Positions 1 to 6,193 are shown, counted from the stretch's first letter. The stretch is DNA of 12,924 nt from Coriobacteriia bacterium (GCA_009781535.1 WQXX01000016.1:1-12924), one strand, 5' to 3'. The notes: a model not told the origin generated them from the letters alone. A program made the numbers and translations.

Positions 1-108
1 GCAGGGTGCAGAGGTGACCCAAGAGGCGCAGGATAGGCAGGTGATTCAGGTCGGGCAGGTTGTAGAGGTACTCCAAGTGGCGGAGGATAGATAGATGATG
101 CAGGCGGC
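1..108 (-). repeat. 54-bp tandem repeat in a coding region
   Basis: Positions 1-54 and 55-108 are two imperfect copies of a 54-bp unit, for example GCAGGGTGCAGAGGTGA against GCAGGTTGTAGAGGTAC, each followed by a G(G/C)(A/C)GGATAG block. The unit is 18 codons and stays in frame, giving the YPxPLGxPLxP motif twice. The array probably continues past the left edge. Confidence 0.7.
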
Positions 109-335
109 GAAGCGTACGGGGATGGTTCAAATGATTCAGGAGCAACAGGCGCTTTCTGTGGCTGCGGCGCGCTGAAACCAGGCTCCTGATAAAACGGGGG
201 AGTATGAGCAAAACCTCCCCACATGCTCTTCTTATGCAATTCGTCAGTCTTTTTGGCAAGGCTGTTAACGCGCACAAACAAGATAATCAAAAACACCACT
301 TGTACCAGGGCAAGGAATATCAAGAATCCTTCCAT
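1..335 (-). CDS. Single-pass membrane protein with proline-rich repeat tail (partial, C-terminus off the left edge)
   Basis: An open frame runs leftward from an ATG at 335-333 to the window edge without a stop (111 codons visible). An AGGTGG ribosome binding site lies about 8 nt upstream of the ATG. Residues about 3-22 form one hydrophobic helix (FLIFLALVQVVFLIILFVRV). A short basic/polar stretch follows (NSLAKKTDELHKKSMWGG), then a tail rich in Pro, Ser, Ala and Tyr. The basic residues after the helix suggest an N-out, C-in topology with the tail in the cytoplasm (inference). The tail contains an 18-residue repeat with the core YPxPLGxPLxP, encoded by a 54-bp DNA repeat. I do not recognise the family; such tails often serve as protein-interaction segments. 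It has its own promoter upstream, so it is probably not strictly co-transcribed with the thymidylate synthase gene on the same strand. Confidence 0.72.
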   Translation of the reverse strand, partial: MEGFLIFLALVQVVFLIILFVRVNSLAKKTDELHKKSMWGGFAHTPPFYQEPGFSAPQPQKAPVAPESFEPSPYASPPASSIYPPPLGVPLQPARPESPAYPAPLGSPLHP

Positions 336-373
336 GTAGAACACCACCTCTCGCTGTGTCGGTATCTACAGGA

Positions 374-402
374 ATTATAGACTAATGTAACCTACAATAC
401 AA
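374..402 (-). promoter_or_regulatory. Promoter for the proline-rich membrane protein
   Basis: On the minus strand there is a perfect -10 box TATAAT (374-379), a 17-nt spacer, and a -35-like TTGTAT (397-402). The -10 box lies about 40 nt upstream of the ATG at 335. The -35 matches consensus at only three of six positions, so activity may depend on the dyad described separately. Confidence 0.5.
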
Positions 403-410
403 TAGTCTAT
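377..410. promoter_or_regulatory. Inverted repeat flanking the promoter spacer (candidate operator)
   Basis: ATAGACTA (377-384) and TAGTCTAT (403-410) are perfect 8-bp inverted arms separated by 18 nt. One arm overlaps the -10 box of the minus-strand promoter and the other abuts its -35. A dimeric regulator bound here would block or reshape the promoter. Function is inferred from position only. The core TAGTCTA also occurs at 463-469 and 3362-3368. Confidence 0.4.
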
Positions 411-416
411 TTTCAA

Positions 417-442
417 TGGTTTATTCAAGCTGGTTTATTCAA
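417..442. repeat. 12-bp perfect direct repeat between two leftward genes
   Basis: TGGTTTATTCAA occurs at 417-428 and again at 431-442, a 14-nt period. It lies between the stop of the thymidylate synthase gene and the promoter of the membrane-protein gene. It could be a regulator binding site or the scar of a local duplication; nothing decides between these. Confidence 0.45.
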
Positions 443-461
443 TGCGATAGGCAAGGATATT

Positions 462-1280
462 CTAGTCTAAACCGTGCTTTTCTCTCAATTTGCGAAAGCT
501 CTCAAGGATGCTGTCCCGCTCCGCATCCATGATCTGCTTGAAGAATCCCTCATATTCATAGGTCAGATCCTCGATAGGCTCAGTCGCGACCTTTTTAGCA
601 AATGCGTTGAACATCTCGAAATTCTGCTGGTAAACGTGCATCGAATTCGATGTCTGCGCATACGTGCCAACCGGGATGCCGAGCTGGTTGGCGATGTGTT
701 CCTGCAGGCAGATGAAGCCAAAGGCATTCATGAAGAATGCCTGGGCAAAATCGTTCGACCTGAACAGCACACACAGGTCAAGTTTGCCATCACGGACAAA
801 GAATTGCATGCTCTGCAGGCAGGCAGGATTCGCCAGTTGGGTATCGCAGAGATTGTCGCGGATACCGATAACCGCACGGCGGGATGACATCTCTTTGTTG
901 CGCTTCAGCTCGTTGATGGCAAACTCGATCTGGTCAATCGGTTTTACCATGCGATGATGGTAGGTGTAGTCTTCAAGCGCTTCGATCTTCCCATTCCGCT
1001 CAACTTCAACGTCGACGGCAAAGTCGAGTATGCCCTCAAGAATCTCCAGACGGTATTGTTCCAGTTCCCGCGGGCCACAGATGACGAGTTTGCTGATGCG
1101 CGGCTCCTGCAAAGGATGCTCGATGTGGAGCGTCATCCGACATTCAAGCTGACTGTATGATTCGAGGTTCTTCAGGTTCCAGTCCGAGCAATCTGCCAGC
1201 TGACCATCCGTAAACAAGGCCAGTATCCCTTTGTGGTACGCCTCGGGCAAGGTCTGCGCCTCTATGAAAACATCTTTCAC
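462..1280 (-). CDS. thyA: Thymidylate synthase, methanogen/archaeal type
   Basis: Predicted to methylate dUMP to dTMP in the cytoplasm using methylene-tetrahydrofolate. The catalytic core aligns without gaps to what is known of E. coli ThyA: R134/R135 (E. coli R126/R127), C154 (C146, nucleophile), R174-S175 in RSND (R166-S167), N185 (N177, uracil recognition), H215 and Y217 (H207, Y209). The Asn at 185 argues for a uracil substrate; dCMP hydroxymethylases carry Asp there. The residue after the catalytic Cys is Leu (PACLQ) instead of the His of standard ThyA. The N-terminal half has no bacterial GTGT phosphate loop; instead IEHPLQEPRIS and YTYHHR resemble the archaeal ThyA family as I recall it. 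The start is GTG at 1280 behind AAAGGAG with 6-nt spacing. It lies 54 nt downstream of the 44-residue ORF in the abiE block. A related nucleotide-modifying enzyme is the main alternative. Confidence 0.82.
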   Translation of the reverse strand: MKDVFIEAQTLPEAYHKGILALFTDGQLADCSDWNLKNLESYSQLECRMTLHIEHPLQEPRISKLVICGPRELEQYRLEILEGILDFAVDVEVERNGKIEALEDYTYHHRMVKPIDQIEFAINELKRNKEMSSRRAVIGIRDNLCDTQLANPACLQSMQFFVRDGKLDLCVLFRSNDFAQAFFMNAFGFICLQEHIANQLGIPVGTYAQTSNSMHVYQQNFEMFNAFAKKVATEPIEDLTYEYEGFFKQIMDAERDSILESFRKLREKHGLD

Positions 1281-1334
1281 GTATATCTCCTTTTATACTG
1301 TGTCCTTTGATATCTAGCATCGGCTATCAACGCT

Positions 1335-1469
1335 TCATAAACTTTCCGTGATATCGCTCAAACAGCCTTGCCAGATGTCATTCTCCCATTCTTTGGCAAG
1401 TTGCTCCAGCATCTCGTCAGTGAGTTCAACACCGGTGTTGGTCATTATGGAATCGGTCTTTTCGCTCAT
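1335..1469 (-). CDS. Small acidic protein, 44 residues, downstream of the toxin gene
   Basis: A short ORF starts at ATG 1469 behind a strong AGGAG site with 7-nt spacing, 25 nt after the abiEii stop, and ends at TGA 1335-1337. The product is acidic, with a helix-like core VELTDEMLEQLAKEWEND followed by IWQGCLSDITESL. The ELTDEMLExLAxEWE pattern resembles small bacterial proteins often found beside toxin genes or as unannotated ORFs; in those I recall, the tail is longer and ends in a basic Gly-Arg-Pro segment, which is absent here. No function can be assigned. Its own good ribosome binding site, and its place between the toxin and thyA, favour a real gene translated from the abiE transcript. 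A longer frame starting upstream at 1700 has no ribosome site and overlaps the toxin gene, so I use the internal start. Confidence 0.6.
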   Translation of the reverse strand: MSEKTDSIMTNTGVELTDEMLEQLAKEWENDIWQGCLSDITESL

Positions 1470-1494
1470 GGTTTTCTCCTTTTCATAGCATACA

Positions 1495-2415
1495 TCAACA
1501 TTCCAACACTTGAGCGCTTCGATACAATCCGATGATTTCATCGACGATATGCTGCTGGAACTCGGGCTGTTGAATGGTACGCTCCAATACTGGCGCAGGG
1601 AGGAATCTGCGCATCTGAAGCAAGAACTCTGCGCTTTTGGTGATATCGGGCAGAGCAGCAAGAAGCTCAGGCAACTTTGCATGGAAAACATCATGTGCAT
1701 GATAGTCAGCCAGCTTCTTTGCGAGCAGGCTGTCTAATTGGCTTTTATCAAAACCCGGTTGTCGGGCAATCCAACGAAGATCCCAAATATCCCTGTACCT
1801 GATATTTGAAGCTGTGATAAAAGCCTTGAGCTTGTCTGCCGCAATCTCTTCAAGCGATTCGCAATAGACCAGTATGTCGCCAAAGGAAGGCGGGAGGTTT
1901 GGATACCTGAGCTCAAGAGCCCTGATTTGTTTTGTGTGGGCTGGCACAGCTGCAATCTCAATATTGATACGTTGCTTGGGGATGTCGGGACGCTCCTGTG
2001 CGGTAACAACTTTTATCTGCCATGTATGGACAAGGATGGCATCAGCATCATATTCACCAGAAGAATCAAGGTGTACCGGTTTCGGTTCGCCAATCTCAAC
2101 ATCAACTCGGTAGGCACAGGTAATGGCACGCTTCAAACGCTCCCCTAATCCTTGGAGCAAGCTGGGATCGAAGTCGAATCCACCGCAGAAATCAAGATCC
2201 TCACTGGCACGCTCGGCACCATAACAGAGACGCAGACAAGTTCCGCCTTGAAAGGTGAGATGTTTCAGTAAGCCTGCTTCATCGAGTGCATTGATGATCT
2301 CAAAGTGGAGAAGCTCCTTTTCGATAACAGGGAGCATGACCCCTCTGCCAGCATCTTGGGCGATTAAGCGGGCGAAAGCCAGGAAATCCTGGCTTGATGG
2401 AGATGATTCAGGCAT
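1495..2415 (-). CDS. abiEii: AbiEii/AbiGii-family nucleotidyltransferase toxin
   Basis: This is the toxin of a type IV abortive-infection toxin-antitoxin system. The family has a DNA polymerase-beta-like nucleotidyltransferase fold; characterised members bind GTP, or add nucleotides to tRNA 3' ends, and stop growth when unopposed. The 306-residue product shows the key motifs: GGT at 57-59 with LRLCYG after it, the metal-binding SEDLDF at 71-76, K195 in ADKLKAF, and RYRDIWDLRWI at 206-216. All catalytic motifs are intact, so the toxin should be active. The start is ATG 2415 behind AAGGAG. It overlaps the antitoxin stop by 8 nt (ATGCCTGA), which points to translational coupling. Length is typical of the family. 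It belongs to the leftward block ending with thyA. Confidence 0.9.
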   Translation of the reverse strand: MPESSPSSQDFLAFARLIAQDAGRGVMLPVIEKELLHFEIINALDEAGLLKHLTFQGGTCLRLCYGAERASEDLDFCGGFDFDPSLLQGLGERLKRAITCAYRVDVEIGEPKPVHLDSSGEYDADAILVHTWQIKVVTAQERPDIPKQRINIEIAAVPAHTKQIRALELRYPNLPPSFGDILVYCESLEEIAADKLKAFITASNIRYRDIWDLRWIARQPGFDKSQLDSLLAKKLADYHAHDVFHAKLPELLAALPDITKSAEFLLQMRRFLPAPVLERTIQQPEFQQHIVDEIIGLYRSAQVLEC

Positions 2416-2947
2416 GTGTATTCTCCTTTTCCATAACCATGTTCAGGTTCCTTCCGACACGTTTGAGGCTTTCCAGTGCATATTCCTCTGTTGCGAGAGG
2501 AATTGTGTGCCCGGGGCGCTTAATGGTTCTTGAGATGATTTGGAGGGGGGTGCTAGAAGTATGGACGAACTCAATAACACCATAGGGAGTCTTGAATTCC
2601 CCTTTTCGTCCTGTGGTCATGAGCGTAACCCTGTCAATGGGGATTTGCGAGATACGCCCCCATTGAGAGAGAGCGGATTCCAGGCTTTCAAAAACATATT
2701 CACCACGACGCAGGGCAAGAGCAACATCTTCAATGGTGGTTGCGCCTATATTCCTACTGTGCGCGAATACATACACCCCTTGGGCTGCTCGAACGAGAAC
2801 GCCGCTTGCTACCAGGCGCTGTAAAGAGGTGTTAAGCATTGCATCGCCAGTCAAGCCAAGGATTTTTGCCAGGTCCTGTTTACAGTACACGTAGCGTCCA
2901 CGCCTGTCCCAATTAAGGAGCACTTTGATGACATCATTTGTACGCAC
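2408..2947 (-). CDS. abiEi: AbiEi-family antitoxin / transcriptional autoregulator
   Basis: A 179-residue protein directly upstream of, and overlapping, abiEii. Residues about 20-66 form a winged-helix domain (KQDLAKILGLTGDAMLNTSL, then LVASGVLVRAAQGVYVFA with the wing), typical of AbiEi antitoxins, which bind their own promoter. Residues about 70-165 form the C-terminal antitoxin domain, with YVFESLESALSQWG and a basic turn TGRKGEFKTPYG. In the family this domain neutralises the toxin without a stable complex (type IV). The start is GTG 2947 behind AAGG with a short spacer; no better ATG in frame lies near it. At 179 residues it is short for the family, so a compact version is likely. A good promoter and three direct repeats lie upstream and fit autoregulation. 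Confidence 0.85.
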   Translation of the reverse strand: MRTNDVIKVLLNWDRRGRYVYCKQDLAKILGLTGDAMLNTSLQRLVASGVLVRAAQGVYVFAHSRNIGATTIEDVALALRRGEYVFESLESALSQWGRISQIPIDRVTLMTTGRKGEFKTPYGVIEFVHTSSTPLQIISRTIKRPGHTIPLATEEYALESLKRVGRNLNMVMEKENTHA

Positions 2948-2981
2948 GTTTACCTTCTCACTAGAAACCTATTGCAGTTGC

Positions 2982-3076
2982 TGTTCATTAAGCGGTTGGA
3001 GTTGTTATCCATTAACCTGCCTGGATTCAATCAGTAGACAATTATAATACAATACTGTGTAGTAAATGTCCATTAA
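2982..3076 (-). promoter_or_regulatory. Three direct repeats at the abiE promoter (candidate AbiEi operators)
   Basis: On the plus strand the motif reads TGTTCATTAA (2982-2991), TTATCCATTAA (3005-3015) and TGTCCATTAA (3067-3076); on the minus strand it is TTAATGgAcA-like. The third copy covers the -35 of the abiE promoter and the first two lie downstream of the expected start of transcription. AbiEi proteins are known to repress their own promoters by binding repeats there, so these are candidate operators; binding is inferred. Confidence 0.42.
3044..3072 (-). promoter_or_regulatory. Promoter of the abiE block
   Basis: On the minus strand a -35 TGGACA (3067-3072, five of six consensus bases) is separated by exactly 17 nt from a -10 TATTAT (3044-3049, five of six). 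An overlapping TATAAT is shifted by 3 nt. Transcription should start near 3036, about 90 nt upstream of the abiEi GTG. Confidence 0.65.
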
Positions 3077-3390
3077 AGGATACTATTGTATAGCGCCATC
3101 AATTTCTCCTCCTATGGCACACATTGCATGCACATACATCATATTACGCCTTTGGTTGCATGGTATTTGATCATTTCTTTAATCAAGGGTTTGCATTTTA
3201 TTCCGAAGTTTTTGTCCCCCCATTCGGCAGCAACGGCACTATTTCCATCATTCGAGAATAGAATAGTGATATCATCAGGGACGCAAGGAAATGGACGATT
3301 TTATGGTGCAAGGAGGTGCTCAAAAAACAATTCCCAGGCAAGAAAGTTCGTTGTAAACAGTTAGTCTAACAACCAGCGAAGGGAGTAAAG
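3077..3390 (+). other. Non-coding leader region of the purine operon with two hairpins
   Basis: No convincing gene lies between the abiE promoter and 3391. The region contains two small inverted repeats: CCGAA/TTCGG (3203-3207 and 3223-3227) and CACTATT/AATAGTG (3237-3243 and 3262-3268). A 21-codon ORF (3291-3356, ATG to TAA) ends 34 nt before the permease start but has a poorly spaced ribosome site. I do not find the conserved core of a purine riboswitch. No confident promoter for the permease was identified. A structured 5' leader is possible but unproven. Confidence 0.3.
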
Positions 3391-4815
3391 GTGGAGGCCT
3401 TCTTCAAATTCAAGGAATATGGGACAAATTATCGCAGAGAGATAGTCGCGGGTTTGGTCACCTTCGTGACCATGGCGTACATCATCATCGTCAATCAACA
3501 AATCCTAAGCATGACAGGTATTCCGGCTGGAGCCGTAACTCTAGCGACCTGTATCGCAGCTGCCATCGGTACTTTGATGATGGTACTTGCAAATGTGCCG
3601 TATGCACAGGCGCCGGGCATGGGCTTAAATGCCTTCTTTACCTTTACCGTGTGCTTCGGTTTAGGGTTCAGTTGGCAGCAGGCTTTGGCAATGGTGCTTA
3701 TCTGCGGCGTCATCAACTTCGTTATCACCGTAACGAGGGTCCGGAAATTCATCATCGCATCGATACCTAAAGTGCTACAGTGCGCCATCGGCGCCGGTAT
3801 CGGTATCTTTATCGCATATATCGGAATTAAAAATGCGGGCTTGCTCAGCTTCACGAGCGATCCGGGGACGTATGTAGCGCTCGGAGACGGCGACCCACTG
3901 ACCACGACGATTATCGCCGGATCAGGCACGATACCTGGCATTGTCAGCATCAACACCATTCCTCTCATCATGGGCGTCGTAGCGCTTATAATCATGGGCG
4001 TCCTGATGGTACTTAAGGTACCGGGAGCCATCCTTATCGCAATAGTTGCCTCAACCCTTCTTGGCATACCTTTTGGTTTGGTAAACTTTGAGTTCGCGAC
4101 GTATTTCAAAGAACTAGGCAGCAATTTCGGAGAACTTGGCGCGGTATTCGGCCAATCGGTAATCGCAATCCCCTCGCTGTTTGCAGATACCGGCAAGATC
4201 ATCATTGTGATTGCCACCATCTTCGCCTTCTCGCTGACCGACACTTTTGACACCATCGGCACCTTCATCGGTACCGGCCGTTCAACCGGCATCTTCTCCG
4301 AAGAGGAGATCGACAATATCACCAAGACCCATGGTTTCAAGACCAGGCTGGAAAAAGCCCTTCTCGCCGACTCACTGGCAACCTTCTTTGGCGCGTTGTT
4401 TGGCACCTCGAATACGACGACCTATGTCGAGTCAGCTGCTGGTATCGCTGCAGGCGGTCGGACGGGCTTTACCGCATTGACGACTGCGGTCTGCTTCATT
4501 GCTGCGATGTTCTTTGCGCCGGTGGTGCAAGCCGTGCCTGGCTGGGCAACCGCGCCAGCGCTTATCATCGTCGGTGTATTGATGGCAGTCCCGCTGAAAG
4601 ATATCAACTGGCATGATTTGACCGACGCCATACCTGCGTTCTTTGCCGCGATCACCATGGCATTCTTCTACAGCATCACGACAGGTATCGCCATCGGCTT
4701 TATCTTCTATTGCATCACGAAGCTTGCAACTGGTAGGTACAAGGAGATTCATCCAGTCTTGATTGTCATAACGCTGCTGTTCATCGCGAACTTTGTTATA
4801 ACTGCGATTCTATAA
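3391..4815 (+). CDS. Adenine/guanine/hypoxanthine permease, NCS2 AzgA/PbuG type
   Basis: A 474-residue polytopic protein of the AzgA-like branch of the nucleobase transporters, which imports purine bases with protons across the cytoplasmic membrane. Signature segments are in place: YAQAPGMGLNAFFTF at 71-85, FSLTDTFDTIGTFIG at 280-294 with the conserved acidic residues that contact substrate in the family, and TTYVESAAGIAAGGRTG at 343-359. It is hydrophobic throughout, and its length fits the usual roughly 430-480 residues and 14-helix fold. The start is GTG 3391, preceded by AAGGGAG with 5-nt spacing; the frame upstream offers nothing better. The next gene begins 11 nt after the stop, so the two form an uptake-and-capture salvage pair. 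Which purine is preferred cannot be read from the sequence. Confidence 0.93.
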   Translation: MEAFFKFKEYGTNYRREIVAGLVTFVTMAYIIIVNQQILSMTGIPAGAVTLATCIAAAIGTLMMVLANVPYAQAPGMGLNAFFTFTVCFGLGFSWQQALAMVLICGVINFVITVTRVRKFIIASIPKVLQCAIGAGIGIFIAYIGIKNAGLLSFTSDPGTYVALGDGDPLTTTIIAGSGTIPGIVSINTIPLIMGVVALIIMGVLMVLKVPGAILIAIVASTLLGIPFGLVNFEFATYFKELGSNFGELGAVFGQSVIAIPSLFADTGKIIIVIATIFAFSLTDTFDTIGTFIGTGRSTGIFSEEEIDNITKTHGFKTRLEKALLADSLATFFGALFGTSNTTTYVESAAGIAAGGRTGFTALTTAVCFIAAMFFAPVVQAVPGWATAPALIIVGVLMAVPLKDINWHDLTDAIPAFFAAITMAFFYSITTGIAIGFIFYCITKLATGRYKEIHPVLIVITLLFIANFVITAIL

Positions 4816-4825
4816 GGTGACAATA

Positions 4826-5428
4826 ATGGCTGAAGCATGGCCCGAGTGTTACACAGTAGAGATTGACGAGAGTTTTTCGCTACGTCTGCCGCTCATAACC
4901 GACGACAAAGGCTTTTCCATCTACGTCCTTGATCTGATGGGACAGGTTGAATGGAATAAATGCGTTGCAGCAAGCCTGTACGCGCGGCTGCAGGAGGAAG
5001 GGCATGAGTTCGACATCATCCTGACAGCCGAGGCAAAAGCCATCGCGCTTGCCGAGGAGCTTGCCGCTTGTTTTGGTCACAGCGAGTATGTGGTGCTGCG
5101 TAAGAGCCCCAAGCTCTACATGCAAAAGCCGATTGTGGTGGTAGAGGTTCAATCCATCACCACGAAAGCCTTGCAGCATTTCTATCTCGGAAGAGACAAG
5201 GCTGATCTGCTTAAAGGCAAACGGGTTTGTGTGTTGGATGACGTCGTCTCTACCGGCGGCACCATGCGGGCTATCTTTAATGTGGCAGACGAGATTGGCT
5301 CAACCATATCTGTCATCGCAACGGTGTTGACCGAAGGCGAGTCATATCACGGCAACTTTGCTGGCGTACCGCTTATCAGCCTTGGGATCATCCCACTACC
5401 GGGTTTCAGCAAGGTAATGCCGGAGTAA
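4826..5428 (+). CDS. Adenine phosphoribosyltransferase-like purine salvage enzyme
   Basis: A 200-residue cytoplasmic type I phosphoribosyltransferase. The PRPP-binding loop VCVLDDVVSTGGTM spans 134-147, with the two adjacent acidic residues D138-D139 and the TGGT turn. Upstream, DIILTAEAKAIALAEELA (63-80) and YVVLRKSPKLYM (88-99) match the positions where APRT-type enzymes place the flexible loop and hood contacts. It probably converts a purine base imported by the neighbouring permease into the nucleotide using PRPP. I chose ATG 4826, preceded by AAGGTG with 6-nt spacing, over the GTG at 4817 that forms part of that ribosome site. APRT is the best guess; xanthine or hypoxanthine/guanine specificity is not excluded because the base-contact residues are not diagnostic by eye. 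Confidence 0.82.
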   Translation: MAEAWPECYTVEIDESFSLRLPLITDDKGFSIYVLDLMGQVEWNKCVAASLYARLQEEGHEFDIILTAEAKAIALAEELAACFGHSEYVVLRKSPKLYMQKPIVVVEVQSITTKALQHFYLGRDKADLLKGKRVCVLDDVVSTGGTMRAIFNVADEIGSTISVIATVLTEGESYHGNFAGVPLISLGIIPLPGFSKVMPE

Positions 5429-5448
5429 TCCCCCGCATCTTTAACGGG

Positions 5449-5472
5449 GTACAGGAATTGGTACAGGAATTG
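5449..5472. repeat. 12-bp perfect tandem duplication after the purine operon
   Basis: GTACAGGAATTG occurs twice back to back (5449-5460 and 5461-5472), directly before the large hairpin. It looks like a local slippage or duplication event. A smaller hairpin, CCCCG/CGGGG (5431-5435 and 5445-5449), precedes it. Confidence 0.6.
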
Positions 5473-5474
5473 AA

Positions 5475-5505
5475 AGGGCCGGCCGTTGAATCAACGGCCG
5501 GCCCT
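5475..5505. terminator. Strong hairpin terminator, probably bidirectional
   Basis: Near-perfect palindrome: the arms 5475-5489 and 5491-5505 (AGGGCCGGCCGTTGA and its complement) are separated by one base, giving at least 12 GC-rich stem pairs. It sits 47 nt after the phosphoribosyltransferase stop and about 120 nt after the stop of the leftward lipoprotein gene. On the plus strand a T-rich tract comes only about 10 nt later; on the minus strand TTTCAATT follows at once. It probably ends transcription from both sides. Confidence 0.7.
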
Positions 5506-5520
5506 CCTACAAGGGTATTT

Positions 5521-5604
5521 TGTCACCCCGGGCTCGACCCGGGGCCTATCAGGCGAATAGTAAGTTGAGTGCGTGTGTTGTCGGGTACACTCGTGGCAAT
5601 GACG
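5521..5604. repeat. Candidate dispersed palindromic element (REP/MITE-like)
   Basis: The segment opens with TGTCA, then a perfect stem CCCCGGG/CCCGGGG (5526-5532 and 5538-5544) around CTCGA, and ends with GGCAATGACG (5595-5604), so GTCA and TGAC form short inverted ends. Intergenic elements with this layout (GTCA, GC-rich palindrome, about 80 bp, CAATGACG) are dispersed in many bacterial genomes. No second copy lies in this window, so repetition is inferred. Confidence 0.4.
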
Positions 5605-5622
5605 TACTGATTTAGTCGTCTA

Positions 5623-6099
5623 TCAGAACTTGGCAAGAATAACTGAGCCGTCGTTTCCACTTATGGATACCACAAAGCTCTTTGTCTCACCGTTCTCGTC
5701 TGTATACGATATGCCTCTTGATGGGATGGCGCCCGCAAACTCCATCCCGATAACCAAGGGCTTTTCTGGCTTCAGCTCTTCGGTCGAATATAACACGGCG
5801 CCTTTCACGAACACGAAATCCCCACCTTGTTCCTCATACGTGACCTTGAAGAACTGAAAGCCCTTTGCGTGCGCAGTTGTGGTAAAAAGGATATTGACCG
5901 CACCTGCAGCCGTAGGGACATTGGCGGTCGTATACGAGGTGTAGCCTTGCAAGGTTGTATCGGTAGCAAAGTCAACAGAAACCACAACCGGGTCGCCTCC
6001 GTCAGAACCACCACGTATCGTGGTGAGTAAATCGCATCCAGCCGCGAACAACAAAACGAGCGTTAACAGGAATACAAGCGGTATTCTACGTTTCTGCAT
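5623..6099 (-). CDS. Secreted lipoprotein of unknown family
   Basis: A 158-residue protein with a basic N-terminus (MQKRRI), a hydrophobic stretch at 6-20 and a lipobox FAAGC with the acceptor cysteine at 22, so the mature form should be lipid-anchored on the outer face of the membrane. After a Gly/Asp-rich linker (GGSDGGDP) residues 37-158 look like a beta-rich domain. The C-terminus reads FVVSISGNDGSVILAKF. I recognise no enzymatic motif or family. The ATG at 6099 has a strong AGGAGG site. The gene is transcribed leftward and convergently with the purine operon, ending before the shared hairpin. It is divergent from the ABC exporter, so it could share regulation with it, but nothing shows this directly. 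Confidence 0.82.
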   Translation of the reverse strand: MQKRRIPLVFLLTLVLLFAAGCDLLTTIRGGSDGGDPVVVSVDFATDTTLQGYTSYTTANVPTAAGAVNILFTTTAHAKGFQFFKVTYEEQGGDFVFVKGAVLYSTEELKPEKPLVIGMEFAGAIPSRGISYTDENGETKSFVVSISGNDGSVILAKF

Positions 6100-6193
6100 T
6101 TCTCCTCCTCAAAACGGCTCCGAAAGCCAGTCGTTGTAAGCATGCGACCATCTAGAACGCGCTGCAACCCAAAAAGCATACCACAATACAAGC

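Noticed and set aside
474..887. 137-codon plus-strand frame inside the thymidylate synthase gene
   Set aside because: The opposite strand carries an enzyme with all catalytic residues in place; this frame has no recognisable protein.
3278..3288. GGGACGCAAGG resembling the core of a c-di-GMP-I riboswitch
   Set aside because: The paired upstream part (GGGCAAACC with its tetraloop) and the receptor are missing; a short match alone is not enough.
3086..3364. 92-codon open frame starting at TTG with an AAAGGA upstream
   Set aside because: The predicted protein has no domain-like pattern, runs across the leader hairpins, and uses a TTG start; probably chance.
3495..4406. 303-codon open frame opposite the purine permease
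   Set aside because: Antisense shadow of a clear NCS2 gene; its Met/Ile/Pro-rich composition is what the reverse of a hydrophobic gene gives.
4817..4825. GTG start for the phosphoribosyltransferase at 4817
   Set aside because: It forms part of the AAGGTG site for the ATG at 4826 and would itself lack a spaced ribosome site.
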